Of a DNA stretch of 13,331 bases, positions 6,122 through 12,983 are shown one piece after another (within the stretch, counting starts at the first letter, position 1; every line of letters starts with the position of its first letter). The DNA comes from CAVPDE01 sp964580575 (lineage in GTDB: Bacteria > Desulfobacterota > DSM-4660 > Desulfatiglandales > HGW-15), in the NCBI GenBank assembly GCA_964580575.1, contig CAZOLJ010000106.1, positions 1 through 13,331 of the forward strand. Reading direction: 5' to 3'. Made by a program: the position numbers and the translations under genes. A model generated the notes under the pieces. That model saw only the letters and a program-made list of their open reading frames with translations, had not been told where the DNA came from and did no database searches.

Positions 6122-7905
6122 TAGTTCGCTTTCACGAGAAGGGTCTGGCCGGGGAAGATCGTGCTGTGGGGAGTGAGATTGTTGATCTTCAGGAAGTCAC
6201 CGAGTTCCATTTCGTGCTTCTTCGCAATCATGAAAGGCGTCTCGCCACCCTTCACCGTGTAGTTCTTGGTCTGCGGTACCGGGCATGAAGCCTGACTGGG
6301 AGGAATGAGTAGAACCTGTCCTGCGTGAAGGTCCGGGCTATTGAGCCGGTTGAGGGTCTGAATCTCTTTGGCCGTGGTGTTGTTCCGGTTGGCGATCTGC
6401 CAGAGATTGTCCCCCTTCTTGACCACGTACTTCACTGGCTTTTCCTCTTTGGCCGCCACAGGGGTAGCGCCTTTGGTTCCCTTCGCCTGGACGGGCTTGG
6501 TTTTGGCCGGCACCTTGATCCTCCAGCCAGCAGCCAGCTTCTCGTTCTTCTTGAAGTCATTGGCGTCCATAATCGCTTCCGGCGAGGTGCGGTATTTCCT
6601 GCTGATGCTTGCGATAGTTTCCCCCTTCTGCACCTTGTGCACGATGTAGCCCGAAGAAGAAGCCACACCGGCAGGAGGGCAGTAAGCGGGAATGTCGTTC
6701 ACCCTGGCGAGAAGAACCTGCCCTTTGCCGACCGGCACCTTGAGAGGATAAGGGCTGTCCGGCGTCGTGTTCAGCCTCAGTTCCGCGTTGAGCTCTTCCA
6801 AAACGTCCTCGTCCACATGAAGCACGCCCGCAACGGTCTTGATCTGCACCTGCTTGTTGATCATCACTTCTTCCGCCTGCAGTTGGGGATCGAGAGGCGG
6901 AAGAGTCATGCCATGGGCTTTGGGGTCCTTGACGATATGGAGAACCGCCAGGAGCCGAGGGACGTAGGCCGCTGTCTCCTGAGGCAGCTTGATATAGAGA
7001 TCCCAGAAATTGTCCAGATAGTTGATCTTCTGTGTCTTGATCCGGTTCATCACGGCCCACTCGCCGCAATTGTAACCGGCCAGGGCCGTGGTCCAATCCC
7101 CGAACATCTGGTGAAGCTCCTTAAGGTAGGCAATCGCAGCGAGCGTTGATTTATCCGGGTCCATCCTTTCATCGATCCATTGGTCTCTTTTCAACCCATA
7201 GCGGTACCCTGTGGAGGCGATGAACTGCCAGGGGCCCAGGGCTCTAGCCCGCGAAAGGGCCCGCACCTTGAACCCGCTCTCAATCAGGGGCAGCCAAGTG
7301 AGTTCCGGAGGCATGCCGGCTTCTTTGAAGGCTTTGAGCATCGCGGGGCGGTATTTCCCGGATCGGCGATAGGCGGCCATAAAAAAATCTCTTTGCGGCC
7401 CCTTGAAGGACTCGATTTCCCTGCGCACATGATCGTTCATCACCAGAGGGATGGAGTTGCGATCTCCCGGAGCGGCTGTAAGCCGGGAAGCGTTGATTTC
7501 GACAATCCGCTTCGAGATGGTGAAACGCAGATCTTCCTTCTGCTGGAGAAGGTTGGGATCGTCGTCCGTCTTGACATTCAGAATGAGGAGGTAAGCGGTG
7601 TCGAGAGCGTCCAAAGCATTTTCCATGTCTCCACGGTCCCAGTAGTCGCTTGCAGCCTGAGCATACTCCAGAGCGGAATCCAGCGAATCCTGGTTGGTCA
7701 TGCCCTCGGATATCCGCGCCTCTCCTTTGGAGTCTTTCGCCGCTTCGGCCGGTTCCTTGGTTTCGGCGGGGAGGACGACCTTTGGGGGAGCCTTTTTTTC
7801 CGCGGCCCGATCCTCCTTTTCATAAGGACCTGTGGTGGTGCAAGCGGCAAGGAACAGAAGAATCAAGACCGAGACGAGCGTTACAAAGCGGGTGATAAGG
7901 CTCAT
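6121..7905 (-). CDS. mltD: MltD-like lytic murein transglycosylase lipoprotein with three LysM repeats
   Basis: Encodes 594 residues. The N-terminus is a lipoprotein signal peptide with lipobox LAAC (C22). A proline/lysine/alanine-rich linker and a helical region with TPR-like pattern (about 70-140) follow. The SLT catalytic domain (about 170-320) has the catalytic glutamate E209 in PLIESGF, then ALGPWQFIASTGYRYGL and ALAGYNCGE. Three LysM peptidoglycan-binding repeats lie at about 423-466, 493-535 and 549-592. The product would cleave glycan strands from the outer membrane or periplasm. The frame stays open far upstream, but ATG 7905 gives the signal peptide and has AGAGGG six bases ahead. 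Confidence 0.92.
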   Translation of the reverse strand: MSLITRFVTLVSVLILLFLAACTTTGPYEKEDRAAEKKAPPKVVLPAETKEPAEAAKDSKGEARISEGMTNQDSLDSALEYAQAASDYWDRGDMENALDALDTAYLLILNVKTDDDPNLLQQKEDLRFTISKRIVEINASRLTAAPGDRNSIPLVMNDHVRREIESFKGPQRDFFMAAYRRSGKYRPAMLKAFKEAGMPPELTWLPLIESGFKVRALSRARALGPWQFIASTGYRYGLKRDQWIDERMDPDKSTLAAIAYLKELHQMFGDWTTALAGYNCGEWAVMNRIKTQKINYLDNFWDLYIKLPQETAAYVPRLLAVLHIVKDPKAHGMTLPPLDPQLQAEEVMINKQVQIKTVAGVLHVDEDVLEELNAELRLNTTPDSPYPLKVPVGKGQVLLARVNDIPAYCPPAGVASSSGYIVHKVQKGETIASISRKYRTSPEAIMDANDFKKNEKLAAGWRIKVPAKTKPVQAKGTKGATPVAAKEEKPVKYVVKKGDNLWQIANRNNTTAKEIQTLNRLNSPDLHAGQVLLIPPSQASCPVPQTKNYTVKGGETPFMIAKKHEMELGDFLKINNLTPHSTIFPGQTLLVKAN

Positions 7906-7956
7906 AGCATGCCCTCTGGGTGGATCAAGCAAAAAGGATTCAAAGGATTTCCCGGA

Positions 7957-7985
7957 AATATAGAGAAAGGAATTGCATTGGTCAA
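7957..7985 (-). promoter_or_regulatory. Sigma70-type promoter of the mltD-like gene
   Basis: On the minus strand TTGACC (7985-7980) and TATATT (7962-7957) are separated by exactly 17 bases. Each is one mismatch from consensus. The leader to ATG 7905 would be about 45 bases. Confidence 0.7.
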
Positions 7986-8023
7986 TAAAATAAGCTCCCG
8001 TGATCACCGTCAAAGCATTCTCT

Positions 8024-8066
8024 GCCCTTCGACAGGCCCATGGTCCTGAGCGCAACGTCGAAGGGC
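8024..8066. repeat. Palindromic intergenic repeat (GCCCTTCGAC / GTCGAAGGGC)
   Basis: Perfect 10-base arms GCCCTTCGAC (8024-8033) and GTCGAAGGGC (8057-8066) flank a 23-base centre containing GGTCCTGAGCGC. The wording resembles a CCTTCGACAGGCTCAGG-type element that I recall as widely dispersed in many bacterial genomes. It sits between two divergent promoters and could fold on either strand. Confidence 0.65.
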
Positions 8067-8083
8067 CGCATTGCCTTGAAAAC

Positions 8084-8112
8084 TTGATAATGCAAGGGGG
8101 AGAGAGTATAGT
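8084..8112 (+). promoter_or_regulatory. Sigma70-type promoter of the J-domain/GHMP-kinase gene pair
   Basis: TTGATA (8084-8089) and TATAGT (8107-8112) are spaced by exactly 17 bases. Transcription would start near 8119, giving a leader of about 57 bases before ATG 8176. Confidence 0.65.
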
Positions 8113-8124
8113 GATTTCATGTGG

Positions 8125-8145
8125 GCGCTCCTCTGGTGGGAGCGC
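8125..8145 (+). promoter_or_regulatory. Leader hairpin upstream of the J-domain gene
   Basis: GCGCTCC and GGAGCGC form a perfect 7-bp stem with loop TCTGGTG. It begins only a few bases after the predicted transcription start. A TTTTTGTCTTTT stretch begins about eight bases later, so the leader could attenuate transcription or protect the 5' end. Confidence 0.4.
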
Positions 8146-8175
8146 TGAATACTTTTTGTCTTTTGATGGCGCTTT

Positions 8176-8901
8176 ATGACAGAGACAGGTCTCATTCCAT
8201 CCAAAGTCACTCGCGGCAAGAAGCACTGCCTTGCCTGTGGAAGCAGCAGCATGAAAACCGGGAGACGTTATTGTTCCCCCGGATGCCGGGATCAGATGCT
8301 GTGGGTTCTCTCTCTGTCGAAGGGGCTTCTCGTCTCCTTTAATGCAAGGTATGCGGCTTTCTCTTTTGACCAGAATTTCGTCGTTCTGGACGTCCTGCCG
8401 ATTTGGTCCCAGGACATTTCCCGGTTTCTGTACAGAAGGGCGGGCGGGAAAAAACCTGCCGAAGACTTGAAGCACCTGGTCCTTCAATCCGGAAGCGAGT
8501 GGTATCACCTCGTTCACAACAGAACTTCCAGAAGCGCGGCCTCCCTGGTCCTTCTCAAGAAGAACCACAAGAAAGAGCTCAATCCCAGGTCCATCAGACC
8601 GGACAAGAAAATCAAACCCAGGCTCAGCCGGTTTGAGAGAGAATGCCTTAAGCTGCTCGAACTCCCGACGGAGGAGCTCTTTTCGGAAAGCAACGTGGTG
8701 AAGATACGGTCGGCCTACAAAAGACTGGCCAAGGTCTATCATCCGGACCTGGGAGGAGACACCGAGAAATTCAAGAAATTGAACGCCGCCCACCAGCAAA
8801 TGCTTTTGTGGGCGGAGAATCCCCATTTCACGCTCAGGAAAGCGCTTCTGGACTGCTGGTCCTACGACGGCGCGACCAACAAGTGGTCTCCGCCTCTGTG
8901 A
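8176..8901 (+). CDS. J-domain protein with N-terminal zinc knuckle
   Basis: Encodes 241 residues. The C-terminus carries a DnaJ-type J domain (about 153-212): the HPD motif is at 189-191 in KVYHPDLGGD, preceded by the basic helix II segment KIRSAYKRLA and followed by FKKLNAAHQQML. The N-terminus has four cysteines (18, 21, 33, 37) spaced as a zinc knuckle, CLACGSSSMKTGRRYCSPGC. The middle is unrecognised but rich in hydrophobic and basic residues. A C-terminal J domain is the reverse of classical DnaJ, so this is a specialised DnaK co-chaperone or J-like protein whose client is unknown. The ribosome-binding site is weak. The stop overlaps an in-frame GTG of the next gene. Confidence 0.78.
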   Translation: MTETGLIPSKVTRGKKHCLACGSSSMKTGRRYCSPGCRDQMLWVLSLSKGLLVSFNARYAAFSFDQNFVVLDVLPIWSQDISRFLYRRAGGKKPAEDLKHLVLQSGSEWYHLVHNRTSRSAASLVLLKKNHKKELNPRSIRPDKKIKPRLSRFERECLKLLELPTEELFSESNVVKIRSAYKRLAKVYHPDLGGDTEKFKKLNAAHQQMLLWAENPHFTLRKALLDCWSYDGATNKWSPPL

Positions 8902-8915
8902 ACCCAAATCCGACC

Positions 8916-9974
8916 ATGTCCATTTTCTCCTCAGCCAGAAAGATACTCAAGAACCGCAGGGTAGAGGCTTCTGCTCCGTGTCGCGTGGATTCCGGAGGAA
9001 CCTGGGACATCCGGTCCATGGCTCTGCCCATGGAGGCCATCGAGCCGGTCACGCTGAACATAGCTCTCAGTTTAAGGACCCAGGTAGAACTCCTTCCCTT
9101 TGAAGAGGGGATGGTCAAGGTTTCTTCAGAGGGCTTCCCTGACACAGAAGCCCATGACTTCAAGACCCTTCCCTTTGAATCGACCTTCGGCCTCTTCTAT
9201 GCGGCCGTGTCCTATTTTGGTTTTCATGGCCTTGAAGTCCGGATTGCCTCGGATTCCCCTGCCAAGGCGGCGCTCGGAGGATCCAGCACAGCGCTTGTCG
9301 CTCTCATCAAGGCGCTCTCGAAGCTCGCCGTTCTTGCCGGCAAACCCCCCTTGCTGCAAAAGGATATCCTCCATCTCGCCTACCATCTGGAAGATTCCAC
9401 AAGCTCAGGCAAGTGCGGCATCCAGGATCAGGCTGCGGCCGTGTTCGGAGGAGCAAACCTTTGGCGATGGCAGTTCGGAGACAGGCGCGTACCTTATGAG
9501 CGGACGCCCCTTCTCGATCGGCAAGGTCAGCGGGAACTCTCTGACCATCTGCTTGTGGCCTTCAGCGGGAAGAGCCATGTGTCCGCCAGGATCAACCAGG
9601 GCTGGCTCGATGGGTTTCTCTCGGGCAAAACCAGGGCAGGATGGATTGAGGCGAACCGGATCGTGCGCCGCCTGGCTCAAGCCCTGATTGATCGCAAGTG
9701 GGATCGGGCCGCAGGGCTCCTCCGCGAAGAGATGGCGGTTCGGAGAGAGATCACTCCGGACGCCCTGATCCCTGTGACACACCAGCTGATTGAAGAGGCT
9801 GAGGAAGAAGGATGCGGCGCGAGGTTCGCGGGGGCAGGCGCCGGCGGCTCTGTCTGGGCGCTCGGAGAGAAGAAGAGAATCCAGGAGCTGAGGACTATCT
9901 GGGAATCCACTCTCGCGCCGATTCGCGGAGCGGGAATTCTCGATTGCGCCATAGATCCAAGAGGAGTTCGTTAG
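8916..9974 (+). CDS. GHMP-family sugar kinase
   Basis: Encodes about 352 residues. GHMP motif 1 is ASAPCRVDSGGTWDI (18-31). The ATP-binding motif 2 is AKAALGGSSTALVALIKAL (117-135). GKCGIQDQAAAVFGG (165-179) matches the heptose-kinase/fucokinase-like subgroup. Motif 3 is GARFAGAGAGGSVWAL (301-316). It probably phosphorylates a sugar such as a heptose phosphate or fucose-type substrate; which one cannot be decided here. ATG 8916 begins a plausible N-terminus, but in-frame GTG 8898 overlaps the J-domain stop (GTGA) and could be the coupled start. Neither has a clear ribosome-binding site. Confidence 0.82.
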   Translation: MSIFSSARKILKNRRVEASAPCRVDSGGTWDIRSMALPMEAIEPVTLNIALSLRTQVELLPFEEGMVKVSSEGFPDTEAHDFKTLPFESTFGLFYAAVSYFGFHGLEVRIASDSPAKAALGGSSTALVALIKALSKLAVLAGKPPLLQKDILHLAYHLEDSTSSGKCGIQDQAAAVFGGANLWRWQFGDRRVPYERTPLLDRQGQRELSDHLLVAFSGKSHVSARINQGWLDGFLSGKTRAGWIEANRIVRRLAQALIDRKWDRAAGLLREEMAVRREITPDALIPVTHQLIEEAEEEGCGARFAGAGAGGSVWALGEKKRIQELRTIWESTLAPIRGAGILDCAIDPRGVR

Positions 9975-10021
9975 TAGCTAAGCTACCTATCTTGTGGGCT
10001 CATTTTCTTTGACACTCCACT

Positions 10022-10249
10022 TCATTCGATGCACACGCTTCCATTGCCTGACCCTTGAGGATTCGTTATTAAGTCGCCCTTTATCACATCACCAGCCGTG
10101 GCCTTGCCCGCCATGCAATTTTCAGAGACGATTTCGATCAGAGTGAGACTGCAGAATTCCTGAGCGGGCATCCATCCAAGATGAACAGAATTCGGTCCGA
10201 GGTCCACCAGTTCCGGTTCTTTCGCTCTGAAGGTTAGCTCCCTTTTCAA
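10022..10249 (-). CDS. Doubtful small ORF at the left end of the accessory segment
   Basis: An open frame of 75 codons from TTG 10249, ending GSGNGSVCIE, is the only candidate gene in 9975-10301. I recognise no family. ATG 10171 would give a 49-residue version (MPAQEFCSLTLIEIV...). A sigma70-like pair lies just upstream (10260-10288), which slightly raises its plausibility, but the TTG would be only a few bases from the transcription start. It may be a degenerate cassette or non-coding. Confidence 0.22.
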   Translation of the reverse strand: MKRELTFRAKEPELVDLGPNSVHLGWMPAQEFCSLTLIEIVSENCMAGKATAGDVIKGDLITNPQGSGNGSVCIE

Positions 10250-10259
10250 ATTACCTGCC

Positions 10260-10288
10260 TATATATGAAACTCCACCGGGTCTGACAA
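10260..10288 (-). promoter_or_regulatory. Candidate promoter reading left
   Basis: On the minus strand TTGTCA (10288-10283) and TATATA (10265-10260) have a 17-base spacer. It lies between the stop of the membrane-protein gene and the doubtful 75-codon ORF. It could serve that ORF or chance. Confidence 0.35.
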
Positions 10289-10301
10289 CTGGAGCCGGTA
10301 T

Positions 10302-10589
10302 CTATGGGAACCAAAGGGCGGTAAGAAAGGTAAGCCCCTGTCCGAGCCCATATAGCTGGTATGTTGCAGAATCTGATGTTTTCTTGCCCTCAGTGTTCAC
10401 GTTACTTTTTGAAACTTGCAACTCGACGAGCATCCACAAAATGCACAAGCTGATGAATACATAATCGAAAATGACAGTGCATCCGCTCCAAATGCTTGCC
10501 ATTCGGATTGGTCTGGCAAAAGCCAGTACAATTATCCCTGCTACCAAGCAAAGCCACATTATGAGTGGTTTAAGGTCCCTATTCTCCAT
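10302..10589 (-). CDS. Small two-helix membrane protein (probable cassette gene)
   Basis: Encodes 95 residues. Two hydrophobic segments are seen: LIMWLCLVAGIIVLAFA (about 9-25) and TVIFDYVFISLCILWMLVEL (about 38-57). A polar region (QVSKSNVNTEGKKTSDSA) and a short hydrophobic tail ending LTALWFP follow. ATG 10589 has AGGTGGGG nine bases upstream, a strong ribosome-binding site. It starts 54 bases after the attC at 10644-10705 on the same strand, as a cassette gene should, but no attC follows its stop. The product is probably an inner-membrane protein; function unknown. Confidence 0.62.
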   Translation of the reverse strand: MENRDLKPLIMWLCLVAGIIVLAFARPIRMASIWSGCTVIFDYVFISLCILWMLVELQVSKSNVNTEGKKTSDSATYQLYGLGQGLTFLTALWFP

Positions 10590-10643
10590 TCAGATCATCC
10601 CCACCTCATATTGTCAGAGTCAAACGTCGCCGCATGACCGCGC

Positions 10644-10705
10644 GGTTAACGGGCTCTTCAGCGGGCGCGTTTTTGTTGCAGTCCGCTGCAAGAGCGTTGT
10701 TATGC
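10644..10705 (-). other. attC-like recombination site 3
   Basis: Read on the minus strand: R'' box GCATAAC (10705-10699), spacer AAC, L'' arm GCTCTTGCAGCGG, an 18-base loop region, L' arm CCGCTGAAGAGC, spacer CC, R' box GTTAACC (10650-10644). L'' and L' pair perfectly except for one unpaired G in L'', the attC hallmark that fixes orientation. The outer AAC and GTT also pair. It closes the DUF4041/T5orf172 cassette and precedes the membrane-protein gene. Confidence 0.75.
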
Positions 10706-10758
10706 GGTGCCCGATTTCGGTCTGTTGCGAATTGCGTCTTGACTACACACCTGTGAAG

Positions 10759-12330
10759 TCAGGCGCTGAGCTCCTGATCTTCTTTTTGTTCTTCGTCGTC
10801 GCCGAAATCAATGTCATTGAGCACTGCGTCTGGCAGCGTTTCGATCTCCAGACTCTGCCGGTACTCTTCGGACCGCATAGTATTGGTGAATTCCGCAGAA
10901 GGCTCAAGCTCGTACACCAAGTCTTCGAGTTCGTCCACTGATGAAAAGAAGTACTCTCGCCTGAGGTTGATCTTGTTCAGTCTCTTCTGGTGCAGTTTTC
11001 GGTGCAGGCTCACCTCAAGTTCGGGAGCATTGTCAGAAAAAACCATGCAATGGACATCAAACCTGAACGGGACAGAGGCGTCGCCAAGCTCGTATATCCG
11101 CTCATGCGGCTCCAAGCGTCGTGTCATGCCGATCTTGAATACGTTTTCGCCGAAGGAACCACGGTTGCTGATCACGTAAACGTAACCGGCCTTTCCGTGC
11201 TGCAGACGTAGGATTCCTTCCTTTTTCTCTTCGACCTGGTCGAGTTGTCCCGTCACTTCATCTATTCGGTCATTGATCTGCTGCCGCTTCAGGTCGTCGA
11301 TTGCATTGGCTAACTGTTCGCGTAAATTTGCCAACTCTGACAGATACTTGGATTCTTCAGCTTGAACTCGACGTCTATCCTCTTCCAGTCGCTTCCTATC
11401 TGCCGCTTCTTCTCGCATCTGTTCTCGCAGCAAACGCTGTTCCTCTTTAATTCTTTGCTTCTTGACGTAGTACTCGTACTCGATTCGAACGGCTTCATCA
11501 TAAAGGTGGTGGATTTCGCCGATGAATTTCTTGACGGTCGGAGCAATGCTCTGATTGCCTGAGGATGCGATCGCTTCGTACTTATCCGTAATCTTTGCGA
11601 CCGCTTCCAATGAATTGCCCAGCTTGTCGGAGCTAAGGTTGTTGAGGACATTCTGGAGCTCGGCTTCAAGACCGATAACCATCAGATGATAGATCGCGAG
11701 GTTGGCCTTCGTTGTGTAACGATCTTGGTATCTGGCAAGTGTGTCGCGGATAACGGCGCCATTCTGATTGAAGCGTTTCTTTAGCTCGCGAACGTCCATC
11801 GAGTGGAAATGCAGTTTGACCGTCGGCTCGAGGAGCTTGGCGATCTGTTCGATCGTCTCGTCATCGGGAAGTGCATCTTCTGCGCCTTTTTCGAAGTATC
11901 GCTTCAAGGAGGCACGCAGGCTTTTCAGTGTGGTTTGGATCTTGAGCAATCGATTCGCGGCGTTTTCGAGCTCTTTCTCCTGGCTTTTCCTCTCGTCGAT
12001 CGCGGCTTCGAGGCTAGTTCGTGCGGTTTCCAGTTCGCTAGTGACTTGACCGAGGTCTTCTTGCTGCCGGGAGATCTGATCCGCGATGGCGGAGAGCGCC
12101 TGCTCTTTTGCGCTCTCGACCATGCCGGTAAAGATCTCGTCGTGATTGTCGCGGAGGTTGATAAGCTTGGCCTCGGACTGTTGGATTTCACCTACCAGAT
12201 GGCCCAGTCTCTCCGACACCACTGCGGCTTCCCGTTCGAGACTATCTACGCGTGCACACTCTTTGCATTTATTGTCTTGGTCAAACTTCCGGAACAAGAA
12301 TCGCTTTCCGCACTTCACGCACTTCGCCAC
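10759..12330 (-). CDS. DUF4041 / T5orf172 (GIY-YIG superfamily) coiled-coil protein with N-terminal zinc ribbon
   Basis: Encodes 523 residues. The N-terminus has a CxxC...CxxC zinc ribbon (C4, C7, C22, C25). A long coiled coil (about 30-150) follows, then a DUF4041-like region (about 150-290) and a second charged coiled coil (about 290-375, EEQRLLREQMREEAADRKRL). The T5orf172/MUG113 domain (about 382-462) includes GYVYVISN, NVFKIGMTRRLEPHERI, ELGDASVPF, LEVSLHRKL and NLRREYFF; this is a GIY-YIG nuclease relative. An acidic tail ends the protein. Homologues I recall occur with phages and accessory DNA; no firm function is known to me. GTG 12330 is supported by GGAGG six bases upstream. A role in phage defence or DNA processing is inference. 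Confidence 0.85.
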   Translation of the reverse strand: MAKCVKCGKRFLFRKFDQDNKCKECARVDSLEREAAVVSERLGHLVGEIQQSEAKLINLRDNHDEIFTGMVESAKEQALSAIADQISRQQEDLGQVTSELETARTSLEAAIDERKSQEKELENAANRLLKIQTTLKSLRASLKRYFEKGAEDALPDDETIEQIAKLLEPTVKLHFHSMDVRELKKRFNQNGAVIRDTLARYQDRYTTKANLAIYHLMVIGLEAELQNVLNNLSSDKLGNSLEAVAKITDKYEAIASSGNQSIAPTVKKFIGEIHHLYDEAVRIEYEYYVKKQRIKEEQRLLREQMREEAADRKRLEEDRRRVQAEESKYLSELANLREQLANAIDDLKRQQINDRIDEVTGQLDQVEEKKEGILRLQHGKAGYVYVISNRGSFGENVFKIGMTRRLEPHERIYELGDASVPFRFDVHCMVFSDNAPELEVSLHRKLHQKRLNKINLRREYFFSSVDELEDLVYELEPSAEFTNTMRSEEYRQSLEIETLPDAVLNDIDFGDDEEQKEDQELSA

Positions 12331-12421
12331 GGCGGCCCTCCATGGAAAATTTGCTGCGATCAGGTGACGAATTCACCTTCAACGGTGCTAATCCTTTTTT
12401 TGAGTTTTCTGTCCAATCCTA

Positions 12422-12438
12422 TGTGCATATTTTGCACA
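12422..12438. promoter_or_regulatory. Inverted repeat in the leader of the DUF4041/T5orf172 gene (possible operator)
   Basis: TGTGCA, a five-base AT spacer and TGCACA form a perfect dyad about 90-110 bases upstream of GTG 12330. TAGGAT, a possible -10 box, directly abuts it on the minus strand. The -35 side has no good match. Confidence 0.35.
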
Positions 12439-12482
12439 AGTCGGACGGTAGTTGTGCGTCATTTACGAAGGCCCACAGTGCT

Positions 12483-12532
12483 ACATAACGCTCCGGTTGA
12501 GCGGCCTTGACCGCTCCAACCGGTTGTTGGAG
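12483..12532 (-). other. attC-like recombination site 2
   Basis: Read on the minus strand: R'' CTCCAAC (12532-12526), spacer AA, L'' CCGGTTGGAGCGG, loop TCAAGG, L' CCGCTCAACCGG, spacer AGC, R' GTTATGT (12489-12483). The stem is perfect except for one unpaired G in L'', and the outer AAC/GTT boxes pair. The R'' box begins one base after the stop codon of the zinc-ribbon gene, typical cassette spacing. Confidence 0.8.
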
Positions 12533-12533
12533 G

Positions 12534-12755
12534 TTAACGGGCCATCCATGAATTGCGGCCTAGTGAAATTGGTTCTTTGGGCGGTTCTTTGTAATCTGGA
12601 TTAGGGAAAAACAATTGGCATTCCTTGATTACGCAACGCCAACCGCGAATTTCTTGGCGCAAGGGCGCACGAATTTTTTTTGTTTTGCACGAAGGGCAAA
12701 AGTACAGCCCGGTTTTCTTGTCACGGTATATGCCAAGGCGAGAGTCAAATTTCAA
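12534..12755 (-). CDS. Zinc-ribbon domain fragment, possible restart product
   Basis: Encodes 73 residues from TTG 12755, beginning MKFDSRLGIYRDKKTGLYFC. A four-cysteine zinc ribbon is formed by CPSC (20, 23) and CVIKEC (41, 46), with conserved-looking flanks RAPLRQEIRGW and FFPNPDYKEPPKEP. No ribosome-binding site precedes the TTG. The frame continues upstream through a single TGA into a hydrophobic N-terminal segment, so this is best seen as the soluble part of a once longer membrane-anchored protein. It could still be made by restart, giving an unanchored domain. Confidence 0.5.
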   Translation of the reverse strand: MKFDSRLGIYRDKKTGLYFCPSCKTKKIRAPLRQEIRGWRCVIKECQLFFPNPDYKEPPKEPISLGRNSWMAR

Positions 12756-12923
12756 TTTTCGTCGGAAGAAGAGGACTAGCGCAGATGCTCACAGAGTTAC
12801 CACTCCCAATAGTGCCGCTGCTCGGATTACCGTTGTTGGTTGTAGTTGGGATACATATGGCACTAGATGAGACTCTGCCAGTATTAGCCAGGCTGGCAGG
12901 GCTGTGCCTAGCCCCGCCAGCAA
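12534..12923 (-). pseudogene. Membrane-anchored zinc-ribbon gene interrupted by one in-frame TGA
   Basis: Upstream of the zinc ribbon, the same minus-strand frame is open from 12959 to 12792. It reads (with TGA at 12791-12789) LLAGLGTALPAWLILAES, then VPYVSQLQPTTVIRAAALLG, VVTL-stop-ASALVLFFRRKLKFD. This is a transmembrane anchor (AAALLGVVTL.ASALVLFF) joined by a basic stop-transfer segment to the zinc ribbon, an architecture I recall from other small bacterial proteins. One substitution, for example TGG to TGA, explains the break. There is no good start codon; TTG 12923 or an internal GTG are options, and a TAG lies at 12962-12960. Other genes here use TGA as stop, so recoding to tryptophan is unlikely. 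Confidence 0.65.
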
Positions 12924-12983
12924 TGTTTCTAAAGTGTGTGCTTGCAGTTTTTCTTTGGCCTAGGATAGCAAAATGAAATTAAC

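Larger units (their letters stand above)
10650..12488 (-). mobile_element. Gene cassette carrying the DUF4041/T5orf172 gene (about 1.84 kb)
   Basis: Limits are set by the expected cleavage point (between G and TT of the R' box) of the attC sites at 12483-12532 and 10644-10705. It contains a 150-base leader, one 523-codon gene and a 53-base tail before its attC. Most known cassettes are about 0.5-1 kb, so this one is large. Confidence 0.65.

Noticed and set aside
8306..8326. Possible half copy of the GTCGAAGGGC repeat inside the J-domain gene (LSLSKG)
   Set aside because: The match is partial and the reading frame around it continues normally, so chance or ordinary protein sequence explains it as well.
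7906..8907. N-terminal extension of the mltD-like frame to 8907
   Set aside because: The extension is antisense to the J-domain gene and precedes a clear lipoprotein signal peptide, promoter and ribosome-binding site at 7905.
12789..12791. Selenocysteine or tryptophan recoding of the TGA
   Set aside because: TGA is a normal stop in neighbouring genes, the position is in a hydrophobic helix rather than a redox motif, and I see no clear SECIS-like hairpin directly downstream.
12785..12976. Plus-strand 63-codon hydrophobic ORF with AGAGGA nine bases upstream
   Set aside because: It is antisense to the hydrophobic N-terminal part of the interrupted zinc-ribbon frame, which is in phase with a recognisable domain and matches cassette orientation. 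The ribosome-binding-site match is probably coincidence.
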